From Anaerotruncus sp. G3(2012) (lineage in GTDB: Bacteria; Bacillota; Clostridia; Oscillospirales; Ruminococcaceae): a DNA stretch of 64,000 nt. Within the stretch, counting starts at the first letter, position 1; every line of letters starts with the position of its first letter. The stretch lies in the NCBI RefSeq assembly GCF_000403395.2, contig NZ_KE159675.1, positions 166,158 to 230,157 of the forward strand, given 5' to 3'. The position numbers and the translations under genes were made by a program. This document shows, piece by piece, positions 41,980 through 50,088 of the stretch. The notes under the pieces were generated by a model. It worked only from the letters and a program-made list of their open reading frames with translations. It did not search any database and was not told the DNA's origin.

Positions 41980-42009
41980 CCCGATCATCTCCCTTTCTGT
42001 CTGGCGGGT

Positions 42010-43734
42010 TCATTCCGGGAAGATCACCCGCGCAAGGCAAACCTTCTGTTCCTCCGGGTCCGCCGGATTGGGATAAGCGAACATCCCGACCATCGTTTCC
42101 GGGTGGTAGCAGATCAGATCGGTGAACACCGTCTCGAGCACCAGATGTCCGTCCCGGTCGATCAGGCAGATTTCCCCTTCCAGGCTGACGAACGCCACAT
42201 CCCGGCCCGCGATGAATTCGTCCGCCCGGTCAAACCGGGTGTCGATCACGAATTTGCCGGTCTTGTCGAGGTAGCCCCACTGTTCGCGCGGGTTGCAGGC
42301 GAGCAGATATGGCTCCTCCTCTGCGGCGGCGCCGTTCAGCGGCGAAAGGACAAGGTCGTGGTTGTCGGTCAGCACGACCTTTCCATCGTGGACGATCCCA
42401 TAGGAGAACGGCCGGTTCCCCTGTACCAGATAATAGCCGGTTGCGAGCCGGTCGCTTTGATAGATCATATTGTCGTAATGCGGTGGGATGATCTCGTTTC
42501 CCGCGCGGTCGAGCAGGCCGAACTTGTTGTTGCGCTCGAATACCGCGTAATCCCCCTTGCCGTATGCGCCCACAAAATCATATGCCAGCTCGATGCCCAG
42601 TTCGCTGTTGTCCAGATCGGTAATCATCCCCCAACGCCCCTGCTTACAGACGCTCGCGCAGTCCTCATAGACGATCAGGTCCTCCCACTCGGGTTTGACC
42701 ACAACTTCACCGTCATAGCGGATCACCCCCATCTTTCCGTTGAGGGTGAAGTCGGCGTAGTCCCCCTGGAAATAGCCGATGTCATCATAAAGCGGCTCGA
42801 CAATCTCGTTTCCCTCGCTGTCGCAGATGCCCCAGGCGCCGGTGGTATAGATGCCGAGCAGCGCTCTTTCGCCCTCGCGGCTTTCGCGCAGCAGGGTGAG
42901 TTTTTCACAGGAACAGTTGTTGACCGGTGTGTAATCATCCATCCGGTAGAGGCGGAGCATCCCCTCCTGCTGGAGCGCGAGGATGTTGTCGCCCGGAATC
43001 AGATAGCAGGAATCCGAACGCTCCATCTCAAAAACGGTGTTTCCCTCCCGATCAAGCAGCAGCGTCAGGTCGGGATCGACCGTCGCTTCAAACAGGCCGT
43101 GTCCGCGGGGCCGGACCGCCTGATATGCACAGGGGATCACCATGCTGCCGTCCCGGACGTCAATGATCCCCGCTTTCCCATTCCGGAAAATTTCAGCCAT
43201 CCCATCCTTTGAGAGCCAGCGCGGGTCGTTGTAGTCCAGATCAAAGCCGGTCAGTAGCGCGCCGTTGGCGTTGGCAACCGCCGACTTTCCGCCCTGTTGC
43301 AGGAGGAAAAAGTCCCCGGTCCAGAATCCGCGCGGCCCACCGCGGGAATCCGGGTCCCAATGGCCCGGTTCATACTGTACCGGGGTGAGCAGCTCCAGCC
43401 CATAGCCCGCCTCCGACCACACATACTGTGCGGGCAGCTTGAGCGCATCGGAAGCGGCGGGCGGCATCCCGTCCGGGACCGGCAATTCCACTGCGGGTTC
43501 CCCTTTTACGGAGGAACCTGCAGAAGCGGGAGGCTGCGCATCCGGCAGGGACGATGGTTCCTCAGGCTGTTCCTCCGGGGCCCCGGAAGCATCCGATGAG
43601 CTGTCGGGGGCTTCAGGTTCCTCTGGAACGGAACTTGTGGAAACCGGGGTTGATGGGTCAGGGACGGGTTTCAGCAGGGTGGGGGTACATCCAGAAAGCA
43701 GGAGCAGCGTCGCCAGAATCCACGCAGTTTTCAT
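42010..43734 (-). CDS. WG-repeat lipoprotein
   Basis: A 574-residue surface lipoprotein. The signal peptide is MKTAWILATLLLLSGC with the lipobox cysteine at residue 16, followed by about 70 residues rich in Pro, Ser and Glu that form a wall-spanning linker. The rest is a series of WG (KWG-type) beta repeats: WGICDSEGNEIVEPLYDDI, MGVIRYDGEVVVKPEWEDL, WGMITDLDNSELGIELAYDF, FGLLDRAGNEIIPPHYDNM and WGYLDKTGKFVIDTRFDRAD. Such repeats likely form a beta-propeller or solenoid for binding; function is not established. Start ATG with GGAG nearby. Confidence 0.88.
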   Translation of the reverse strand: MKTAWILATLLLLSGCTPTLLKPVPDPSTPVSTSSVPEEPEAPDSSSDASGAPEEQPEEPSSLPDAQPPASAGSSVKGEPAVELPVPDGMPPAASDALKLPAQYVWSEAGYGLELLTPVQYEPGHWDPDSRGGPRGFWTGDFFLLQQGGKSAVANANGALLTGFDLDYNDPRWLSKDGMAEIFRNGKAGIIDVRDGSMVIPCAYQAVRPRGHGLFEATVDPDLTLLLDREGNTVFEMERSDSCYLIPGDNILALQQEGMLRLYRMDDYTPVNNCSCEKLTLLRESREGERALLGIYTTGAWGICDSEGNEIVEPLYDDIGYFQGDYADFTLNGKMGVIRYDGEVVVKPEWEDLIVYEDCASVCKQGRWGMITDLDNSELGIELAYDFVGAYGKGDYAVFERNNKFGLLDRAGNEIIPPHYDNMIYQSDRLATGYYLVQGNRPFSYGIVHDGKVVLTDNHDLVLSPLNGAAAEEEPYLLACNPREQWGYLDKTGKFVIDTRFDRADEFIAGRDVAFVSLEGEICLIDRDGHLVLETVFTDLICYHPETMVGMFAYPNPADPEEQKVCLARVIFPE

Positions 43735-43863
43735 ACAAGGTCAACTCCTCTCGAAAGCAGGGCTTGTTGTTTACAGGACAAAAAATTCCAGTTGAAAAGC
43801 AGGGGAAAACAATCCGGCGCTTGTATACGCTGCGGGTTGAGGTCGGGAAGCCTCGAACAGTGC

Positions 43864-44550
43864 TCAGGGCATCTGTAGATAGCCGACAAGCCGGTCAGGT
43901 GTTTCCGAAAGCGGGGCATCCTCAAGCGCCAGCTCACAGACAGCGCACCACTCGGCGGACGGACTGTCCGCAAGGGGCTCGATCGCAACAGACCCGCTCG
44001 GGCCGAGTGTTATCAAAAACGGCTGAACCGCCGGCTGCGGGGCAGGAAAAAAAGATACGTTTGTCGGAGCCTGTATAAAAAGCCGGTCCCGGGAAAGGCC
44101 CTGTGCCTCTAACCTGGAAAAAAGCGGTTCCTGTGCATCCCAAATATGTCGTATCAGCCCAAGCCCCTCGTCAAGCGGGTGGCTGAACAGAAACTCCTGC
44201 GGATCAACCCGTGTGGTGAGACGGGTCATCTTCGCTGGTTTACCCGCGTCCGGGAGGCTGGCGATCCAGACCCGATCCCGTTGGAGCAGGATCAGGCTCA
44301 ACGCATCCGGGTTGCCCCCGTAAAGGCTGAATCCGACCAGCATGGTTCCGTCTCCCAACCTGCGTTTTATTCCGGCGCGGCTCTCCTCCGAAACGAGCTG
44401 TTCGGGCGTCGTGGCAGGCAGCGTGTACCGCCCGCGGACAGGACCCGCTGAAAGATGGTAGACGATCAGAAAGACCGGCAGCATTACCGCCATCCGCGCG
44501 AGGAAGCCTGCGCCGGTTTCTTCTTTGAGCAGCATCTGAAAGCGTGTCAT
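43864..44550 (-). CDS. single-pass membrane protein, unknown function
   Basis: A 228-residue protein with one N-terminal hydrophobic helix (ARMAVMLPVFLIVYHLSAGP) and a soluble, probably extracytoplasmic domain with no family I recognise. The visible pattern is mixed alpha/beta (LVGFSLYGGNPDALSLILLQ, RVWIASLPDAGKP, IRHIWDAQEPLFSRLEAQGL). GAAGGAGA precedes the ATG. It lies between Sir2 and the WG-repeat lipoprotein on the same strand, 129 bases before the latter, so both envelope proteins may be expressed together. Confidence 0.7.
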   Translation of the reverse strand: MTRFQMLLKEETGAGFLARMAVMLPVFLIVYHLSAGPVRGRYTLPATTPEQLVSEESRAGIKRRLGDGTMLVGFSLYGGNPDALSLILLQRDRVWIASLPDAGKPAKMTRLTTRVDPQEFLFSHPLDEGLGLIRHIWDAQEPLFSRLEAQGLSRDRLFIQAPTNVSFFPAPQPAVQPFLITLGPSGSVAIEPLADSPSAEWCAVCELALEDAPLSETPDRLVGYLQMP

Positions 44551-44627
44551 CCTGTGGTTCTCCTTCCTGCCAAATCATTCTCTTATCTCCAATAACCTGG
44601 TTGACCGGAAAAAAGGGACACATTCAT

Positions 44628-45344
44628 TCAGATGGCCAGAGCGGAGAAGGTTTCGCCGATGCTCCCCTGAACCAGCAGGTCTGCCTTTGCATCGAGCGGG
44701 GTGGATGAGCGGTTGACAACCGCGATCTTTCCCCGGCAGTAGTTGACCAACCCGGCCGCCGGATAGACCGCCAGAGAGGTTCCGCCGATGATGAGCAGGT
44801 CACAGCTGGAGATCGCTTCAACCGACTGCTCGAGCGTCCGCCCATTCAGGCTCTCTTCATAAAGGACCACATCCGGCTTGATGATCCCGCCGCAGGTACA
44901 GCGGGGAATCCCTTCGGATGAGAGCATGTACGCCGCGTCGTATGCCCTGCCGCAGTCCATGCAGTAGTTCCGGTGCACCGATCCGTGTAACTCGTGGACG
45001 GTTTTGCTGCCCGCCGCCTGATGCAGGCCGTCGATGTTCTGTGTCACCACTGCGGTGAGCTTTCCGGCCCGCTCAAGCGCGGCGAGGGTATGGTGCGCGG
45101 CGTTTGGCTCCGCGTCGAGACAGAGCATCTTCGCCCGGTAAAATTCAAAAAATGCTTCGGTATGCCGTACAAAGAAAGTATGGCTCAGGATGGTTTCAGG
45201 CGGGTACTTCCACTGCTGGCTGTAAAGCCCGTCCACACTCCGGAAATCCGGGATGCCGCTTTCGGTCGATACCCCCGCGCCGCCGAAAAAAACAATCCGC
45301 CTGCTTTCGGATACCAGCGCCTGCAGTTCATTCTGCTGCCCCAT
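44628..45344 (-). CDS. NAD-dependent protein deacylase, Sir2 family
   Basis: A 238-residue sirtuin that removes acyl groups from lysines and consumes NAD. The NAD-binding motif is GGAGVSTESGIPDFRS, the second motif is TQNIDGLHQAAG, the catalytic His is in ELHGSVHRNYC, the zinc cysteines are CMDC and CTCG, and GIIKPDVVLYEE follows. The ATG at 45344 has GGAGGGGG 7 bases upstream. The upstream DUF896 gene ends 17 bases inside this gene, so the two are likely coupled. Confidence 0.95.
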   Translation of the reverse strand: MGQQNELQALVSESRRIVFFGGAGVSTESGIPDFRSVDGLYSQQWKYPPETILSHTFFVRHTEAFFEFYRAKMLCLDAEPNAAHHTLAALERAGKLTAVVTQNIDGLHQAAGSKTVHELHGSVHRNYCMDCGRAYDAAYMLSSEGIPRCTCGGIIKPDVVLYEESLNGRTLEQSVEAISSCDLLIIGGTSLAVYPAAGLVNYCRGKIAVVNRSSTPLDAKADLLVQGSIGETFSALAI

Positions 45345-45570
45345 CCGAATTCCCCCTCCGCTGTTCACATTTTTTCTGCTCCAGTTTCTTGCGGTTGCCC
45401 TGCCCGTCCACTACCCAGGTGTGGTCCAGTGTCGCCTTCAGGCTACCGCACATTTCATCTGCGTACTGGCGGCGCAGCATTGTGCGCTCCTCCTGTTCCG
45501 CTTCGGTCAGTGCCCGTTCCCGCGAGATGCGGGTCAGCTCGCTGATCCGTTCCAGCTTGCTTTTTTCCAT
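45328..45570 (-). CDS. DUF896 domain-containing protein
   Basis: An 80-residue helical protein with the DUF896 pattern (KLERISELTRISRERALTEA, then EQEERTMLRRQYADEMCGSL and TWVVDGQG). DUF896 proteins in Bacillus are small cytosolic proteins near lexA-regulated genes; molecular role unknown. ATG 45570 is preferred with AAGGAAG 8 bases upstream; GTG 45579 is possible. A TTTACT/TATAAT promoter lies just upstream. Confidence 0.88.
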   Translation of the reverse strand: MEKSKLERISELTRISRERALTEAEQEERTMLRRQYADEMCGSLKATLDHTWVVDGQGNRKKLEQKKCEQRRGNSDGAAE

Positions 45571-45596
45571 CTTCTGCACTTCCTTTCGTGATTATG

Positions 45597-45625
45597 ATTA
45601 TATCAAATCTGAAATCGGAAGTAAA
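45597..45625 (-). promoter_or_regulatory. promoter of the DUF896-sir2 operon
   Basis: On the minus strand TTTACT and TATAAT are 17 bases apart, about 27 bases before the start codon. Confidence 0.75.
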
Positions 45626-45653
45626 CTTTGTGAAAAAAATCGCAAATTTTCTC

Positions 45654-45812
45654 TTGATTTTGTGGGGTGGACGTGATACAATAACCGCAGAAGAAAAACA
45701 GAGCATCGTTTCTCTTCTAAAAAGGCAGAAAATGCCCGTTTACAACAAATCTGCTTACTTCTCTCTTCCACACATACAGAAAGAACCGGATCGCTTGTCG
45801 ATCCGGTTCTTT
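45654..45812 (+). ncRNA. candidate small transcript
   Basis: A TTGATT / TACAAT promoter with a 17-base spacer (45654-45682) faces away from the DUF896 gene. About 100 bases on, AAAGAACCGGATCG and CGATCCGGTTCTTT (45780-45812) form a 14-bp hairpin with a 5-base loop. No convincing reading frame lies between. It may be a small RNA, or the hairpin may only be a terminator-like remnant. Confidence 0.3.
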
Positions 45813-45888
45813 CCATTGTCTGGGAGGGAGTCTCACATATAAAATATTTCACAGGGCAGAGGATTCCCTTGTGTGCGTACTGCAATAA

Positions 45889-46017
45889 GAACCTGTATTC
45901 ATAATCAAAGGATGTCGGATAAGCGGAGGATTTTGCTGCCCTGCAAGGCGAAAAAATGCAGCGGCCCAGAAAAAGGCCCGCTCTCAGGCGGTGTCGAATG
46001 ACTGTGAATACGGGTTC
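45889..46017 (-). mobile_element. MITE-like element, copy 2 (129 bp)
   Basis: It has the same ends as copy 1 in opposite orientation (GAACCTGTATTCATAATC and GTGAATACGGGTTC) and TAA on both sides (45886-45888, 46018-46020). The core keeps GGATTTTGCTGCCCTGCAAGG and GGTGTCGAATG but lacks about 33 bases present in copy 1. It lies 40 bases from the glycosyltransferase stop. Confidence 0.8.
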
Positions 46018-46056
46018 TAAGGAGAGAATCCTCTTGATCCTGCCATTTGCTGATGC

Positions 46057-47007
46057 TTATCCTTCCTCATGCAAAAATTGTTCGATGATATAGCGGGGCC
46101 TGGATTTGCTTTCCAGATAGATTTTCCCGATATACTCTCCGATCACGCCGATCGCCAGCAGTTGCAGGCCGCCGATCGCCCATACAGATACTGCAATACT
46201 GGCCCAGCCGGTTACGGTATTTCCTGTAAAATACCGTAGCAGAAAATACAGCAGCATGAAAATACTGAAGAGAAAAATGCCAACCCCCAACTGGGAAATG
46301 AAGCGGATGGGACGTGTGCTCAGCGCAGTGATTCCTTCCACTGCAAATGCCAGCATTTTTTTGAGGGGGTATTTGCTCTCCCCTGCAAACCGCTCATGCC
46401 GCTCATATGTCACAATCCCAGACCGGTAACCAACCAATGGTACCAGCCCTCGTAAGAACAGATTGACTTCTTTGAATTGGGATAGCCCCTGTAATGCCCG
46501 CTGGCTCATCAGACGATAGTCAGCATGGTTAAAAACAATATCTGCCCCTAACCATCTCATAAGATGATAGAAGCTTTCCGCGGTAAAACGTTTAAAAAAA
46601 GTATCTGTCTGCCGCTTGCTTCGGACGCCATAAACAATGTCGCAGCCATTGAAATATTGATCCAGCATCTGATCTATTGCATCAATATCATCCTGTAAAT
46701 CAGCGTCCATGGATATGGTCACGTCTGCTATGTCCTTGACAGTCATCAGACCTGCCAGTAAAGCATTTTGATGGCCGCGGTTACGGCTCAAATCAATCCC
46801 GCTGAAAAGGCGGTCTTCTTTATGGAGTTCCTGGATCATTTCCCATGTTTTATCCGTTGACCCGTCATTGACAAAAACGACTCTGCTTGCCGGACTGATT
46901 CGGTTCTGCTCGATCATCTGCTGCATCTTTCTTTTTAATCTTGCTGATGTTTCCGGCAGAACCTCCTGTTCTTTATAACATGGTATCACCAAAAATAACT
47001 TTATCAT
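46057..47007 (-). CDS. glycosyltransferase family 2 (GtrB/DPM1-like)
   Basis: A 316-residue membrane-bound glycosyltransferase that usually loads a sugar onto undecaprenyl phosphate. It begins MIKLFLVIPCYKEQEVLPET, has the nucleotide-sugar region VVFVNDGSTDKTW, SMDADLQDDIDAI with the acidic D-x-D-type residues, and MRWLGADIVFNHADYRLMSQ. Two C-terminal helices (LGVGIFLFSIFMLLYFLLR, WAIGGLQLLAIGVIGEYIG) anchor it. ATG 47007 has GAGGG 10 bases upstream; an overlapping GTG at 47031 is possible. Codon use is AT-richer than its neighbours. It pairs with the next membrane protein. Confidence 0.93.
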   Translation of the reverse strand: MIKLFLVIPCYKEQEVLPETSARLKRKMQQMIEQNRISPASRVVFVNDGSTDKTWEMIQELHKEDRLFSGIDLSRNRGHQNALLAGLMTVKDIADVTISMDADLQDDIDAIDQMLDQYFNGCDIVYGVRSKRQTDTFFKRFTAESFYHLMRWLGADIVFNHADYRLMSQRALQGLSQFKEVNLFLRGLVPLVGYRSGIVTYERHERFAGESKYPLKKMLAFAVEGITALSTRPIRFISQLGVGIFLFSIFMLLYFLLRYFTGNTVTGWASIAVSVWAIGGLQLLAIGVIGEYIGKIYLESKSRPRYIIEQFLHEEG

Positions 47008-47027
47008 CTTCAAATTTCCCTCTGCTT

Positions 47028-48989
47028 TCACTGATCGTTCAAATCAAAAACCATCATCTCTTCCGGGCCGTTGTTATAAATTTCGTAACTGATGTTTTCC
47101 ATGGGTTCTTTCAGTTTAAACGATATTCTATTGAATCCTTTATGGATTTTAGACTCCGCCAGAACCTGGTCGCCCTTCCGAATTTTTACACCCGCCTGAT
47201 CTGCATTTTGGGTATCGCAGAAAAACATCAGGTAGTGGGTCCCCTTATTCTGTTTTATATCGTCCCTGTAAATTTCCCCGCCCTGGCGGATAACTGCTGC
47301 CTGCGGTTCCAGTTTTTCAGCTTGTCCGCGTGTGGCCATGCCGTTCATAATGCCTGCGATCCGGCTGTAGATCGGCTGATTGTCCTGAAATACATATACG
47401 GTATAACCGCTGTCCTGATAGGCCAGTTCCCCTTCTTTGGACAGTTCGGTGCTTTGGAATGTCTCCAGCTCGCTCTTGGCAAGCAGGATAAAAACTTTTC
47501 CTTCATGGTAGCCCGGTTCATGGTATTTTGCAAAAGTCAGCCATTGGAAATAGCTTATAGAATCCTTGTTGATCGTGCTGACTCCAGCCACCTCCACTTC
47601 GCCGTTACTCAGTTCTGTCAATACATTCCCGTTCCAAAAGGTTGCATATCCAAAAGTCAGGTCATTATCCAGAAGATACGCAAGTACATCTTCCCGGTTA
47701 TTTTTGTTGTCCCGGCAGTCAAAAGCGTACTCTTTCCAGACCAGTAACCCGATGATCAATGCGGCTGCGATGCAGCCCCCTCCTATGAATATCCGGTCCA
47801 GCTTCTTTTCTTCCTCCTGCCAATAGATCGCTGCCGCCGGTACAGCTGCGGCTAGAACAGGGATATAGTACCGGCTTGTATAGGTATCCAAAAGGATGAA
47901 AGTTGCACTGCTGATTAGAAATGAACTGATGAAAAACACAGCTGTAAATTTTTTTTCGTAGGACAAGTTTTTGGTATTTAATATTTTTATAAACATTAAA
48001 ATAAATAGCAGAAGCAGCAGTAAAACAGCTATATTCCGGATTCCCTGGAGAGAAAACAGCTTTACGCCTTGACTATATCCAAGCAGTCCCAACAAATCTT
48101 CCGTAAGCTTGCTGAACTGCGTCAATAAGGGTACCTCAGAAAAAATTTTAAATTTGTTATTTGAGTAGGAATGGAAACGGAAGACTCTGCTCAACAGGCG
48201 CTCAGAAATGAAATATCCCAGCACGGTTACCGCCGCCCCGATCAGACTTAACAAAAAATAAAGTGTTGGCTTCCATTTCAAAGCTTTTTTTAAATTCTCA
48301 GCAGTGGGTTTTTCGCGGATTTCCTGATAATTTCGATTAAAAAGAACCAGAAGAGCGGATGTCATCAGTATGGGAAGCTGGATATTTAGCATATATCGGA
48401 TTCCCGACATCCCCAATATGACGGATAAAAGAAGGTATCCCGCGAGGATCCCCCTTTTTTTAATCCGGTTCGCCTCATGCCCCGTTTTTTCCACCATAAG
48501 GAACAGGGTGAGATAGAAGAATGTAATTGTAACATGCGGGATATAGTATGCCCCTTCATACATAATGTTCAGCCATATCCTGCTAAAAGGGCACAGCAGC
48601 ATTGCAGCGGTCAGCAAACTGAATTCTAGATCTACTTTCAGATATTTCAACAGCACAAGATACGAGCAGAGCATAAAGCAAAACAACAGCGCGTTCCCGA
48701 CCGTTCTAACCGTTGTCCAGTCGCTGAAAATTTTAAACAAAGGCGCTCTGACCAGAAGTGTGTTCAAAATCCGCAGTTCGGTCGAATAATACCATCCAGA
48801 ATGAAACATCTGATTTCGTTCTGAGAGGGATTGTTCCAGTATTAACTCGGAGGCCATATCGGAATCTAGGCGGCTTCTGCATACAAAAAAATTGTTCCAT
48901 GACAGCAGTATTAAAAATGCTATTAGTATGAAACCTGCAACAGCTATTAGCACTTTTTCTTTTTTCAGATTTTTTAACAACTTTTGCAA
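47028..48989 (-). CDS. multi-pass membrane protein, GT-C-like, unknown substrate
   Basis: A 653-residue protein with an N-terminal helix (VLIAVAGFILIAFLILLSWN), a periplasmic loop with acidic residues (RSRLDSDMASELILEQSLSE), about ten further hydrophobic helices through residue 420, and a 200-residue extracytoplasmic C-terminal domain. This is the layout of GT-C glycosyltransferases that use a lipid-linked sugar, but I cannot name a family. The C-terminal part ends MENISYEIYNNGPEEMMVFD, a carbohydrate-binding-like fold. It overlaps the glycosyltransferase gene start, so they work together, for instance in cell-wall or lipid decoration. AT-rich compared with the flanking genes. Confidence 0.8.
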   Translation of the reverse strand: MQKLLKNLKKEKVLIAVAGFILIAFLILLSWNNFFVCRSRLDSDMASELILEQSLSERNQMFHSGWYYSTELRILNTLLVRAPLFKIFSDWTTVRTVGNALLFCFMLCSYLVLLKYLKVDLEFSLLTAAMLLCPFSRIWLNIMYEGAYYIPHVTITFFYLTLFLMVEKTGHEANRIKKRGILAGYLLLSVILGMSGIRYMLNIQLPILMTSALLVLFNRNYQEIREKPTAENLKKALKWKPTLYFLLSLIGAAVTVLGYFISERLLSRVFRFHSYSNNKFKIFSEVPLLTQFSKLTEDLLGLLGYSQGVKLFSLQGIRNIAVLLLLLLFILMFIKILNTKNLSYEKKFTAVFFISSFLISSATFILLDTYTSRYYIPVLAAAVPAAAIYWQEEEKKLDRIFIGGGCIAAALIIGLLVWKEYAFDCRDNKNNREDVLAYLLDNDLTFGYATFWNGNVLTELSNGEVEVAGVSTINKDSISYFQWLTFAKYHEPGYHEGKVFILLAKSELETFQSTELSKEGELAYQDSGYTVYVFQDNQPIYSRIAGIMNGMATRGQAEKLEPQAAVIRQGGEIYRDDIKQNKGTHYLMFFCDTQNADQAGVKIRKGDQVLAESKIHKGFNRISFKLKEPMENISYEIYNNGPEEMMVFDLNDQ

Positions 48990-49027
48990 CTCCAGTCCTA
49001 TTTGCTTATGACATGCGGTGTCACCGA

Positions 49028-49111
49028 CCGAAGGTATATACCTTCGGTTCTTTTATTAAAATAAAAGAACCGAAGGTATATACCTTCGGTTCTTTTATTA
49101 AAATAAAAGAA
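49028..49111. repeat. tandem pair of 42-bp double palindromes
   Basis: Two exact copies (49028-49069 and 49070-49111) each hold a perfect 20-base palindrome, CCGAAGGTAT plus its complement, followed by a 22-base one, TTCTTTTATTA plus its complement. Each unit can form a hairpin and T-rich tail on either strand, so it probably terminates luxS transcription and blocks readthrough to the AT-rich pair beyond it. Confidence 0.85.
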
Positions 49112-49122
49112 ATTCTCTGATC

Positions 49123-49581
49123 TCATTCATAAGCGGTCATTTCGGGGGTCCAATTTTGGATGACTTCGCCAAATGCTGCACCCATCTTCCGCGCACCCGG
49201 CAGGTCATGGTCGAGATAGTTGCCGCATTCGACCTCCGAATTTCCGGGGATTTCACCCTCGTAGCCTGCGATGAAGGCACAGACATCCTTGAGCAGCCCG
49301 ATCACCTCGGCATGGGACATGGTGTCCCTTACGAGGAAATAGAACCCGGTGCGGCAGCCCATCGGCCCGACATAGACCACGCTGTCGGTATACTTGCTGT
49401 TGCGGGCATAGGTCGCGAACAGATGCTCAAACGTATGCTGGGCTGCATTCTCGAGATAGGAGCCGGCGTTTGGGGTACACATCCGCAGATCGTATGTAAC
49501 GACGTCCCCGTCTACGCGGGAAACGTAGATTCCTTTTTTGAGTTTGGTGTGGTCGACACAGAAACTTGCAATTTTTTTCAT
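49123..49581 (-). CDS. luxS: S-ribosylhomocysteine lyase
   Basis: A 152-residue enzyme that splits S-ribosylhomocysteine to homocysteine and the autoinducer-2 precursor DPD. The metal site is HTFEH (residues 49-53) with a further His in DHDL, and the catalytic Cys76 is in VGPMGCRTGFY. Length is standard. AGGACT-like ribosome site lies before the ATG. The adjacent genes are unrelated, so its main job here may be activated-methyl recycling, with signalling as a side result. Confidence 0.97.
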   Translation of the reverse strand: MKKIASFCVDHTKLKKGIYVSRVDGDVVTYDLRMCTPNAGSYLENAAQHTFEHLFATYARNSKYTDSVVYVGPMGCRTGFYFLVRDTMSHAEVIGLLKDVCAFIAGYEGEIPGNSEVECGNYLDHDLPGARKMGAAFGEVIQNWTPEMTAYE

Positions 49582-49584
49582 GAT

Positions 49585-50088
49585 TCAGTCCTCCAAAAAG
49601 TTTAAAATCATTTGATAGCTGGCGCAGAGGGATTCAAGCGAACAGGCGCAGTTTGCGGGGCTGGTCGAAGGCAGCGCCACCGCGGGAATCCCAGTCGCCG
49701 GCTGTGTATACTTTCGATAAAGGGCAGCGGCCTTTGTGCCGGTGGTGCAGATCGCCCGGATGCGGGCGGTTTGTAGGATGGGGGAGAGGTCGTTGGGCGT
49801 GGCATTTTTGATTGATGCATCCGACGCACCTTCGATCTCGCAGGCCGCAAGCACATCCCAAAGCGCAATCCGCCGGTCGAGCAGGAACCCCCGCTTCTGT
49901 TCGTTGGTCTGAGGGACCGGGCTTTGAAAAAGCGCGGCAAGCACCTTCCAGAACCGGTTCTGCGGGTGCCCGTAGAAAAAACCGTACTCCCGCGATTTGG
50001 GCGAGGGGATTGTCCCGAGGATCAGCACACGGGAACGGGCGTCATAGACCGGCGGAATTTCATGCACCACCCTGCACAGGTCAGCCAT
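49585..50088 (-). CDS. DNA-deoxyinosine glycosylase (UDG family 6)
   Basis: A 167-residue glycosylase of the uracil-DNA glycosylase superfamily, hypoxanthine-type. It shows RVLILGTIPSPKSREYGFFY, GHPQNRFWKVLAALF and the C-terminal LPSTSPANCACS motif of the family. It removes hypoxanthine from DNA after adenine deamination. The gene overlaps the end of cinA by 8 bases and stops 3 bases before luxS begins, suggesting a cinA-glycosylase-luxS operon. Confidence 0.9.
   Translation of the reverse strand: MADLCRVVHEIPPVYDARSRVLILGTIPSPKSREYGFFYGHPQNRFWKVLAALFQSPVPQTNEQKRGFLLDRRIALWDVLAACEIEGASDASIKNATPNDLSPILQTARIRAICTTGTKAAALYRKYTQPATGIPAVALPSTSPANCACSLESLCASYQMILNFLED

Noticed and set aside
45588..45842. 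An 84-codon frame in the DUF896-MITE gap
   Set aside because: No ribosome site and its path crosses the DUF896 promoter and the hairpin; a small transcript is a better fit than a protein.
49028..49111. Start of a CRISPR array
   Set aside because: Only two units with no spacers between them; each unit is itself a double palindrome.
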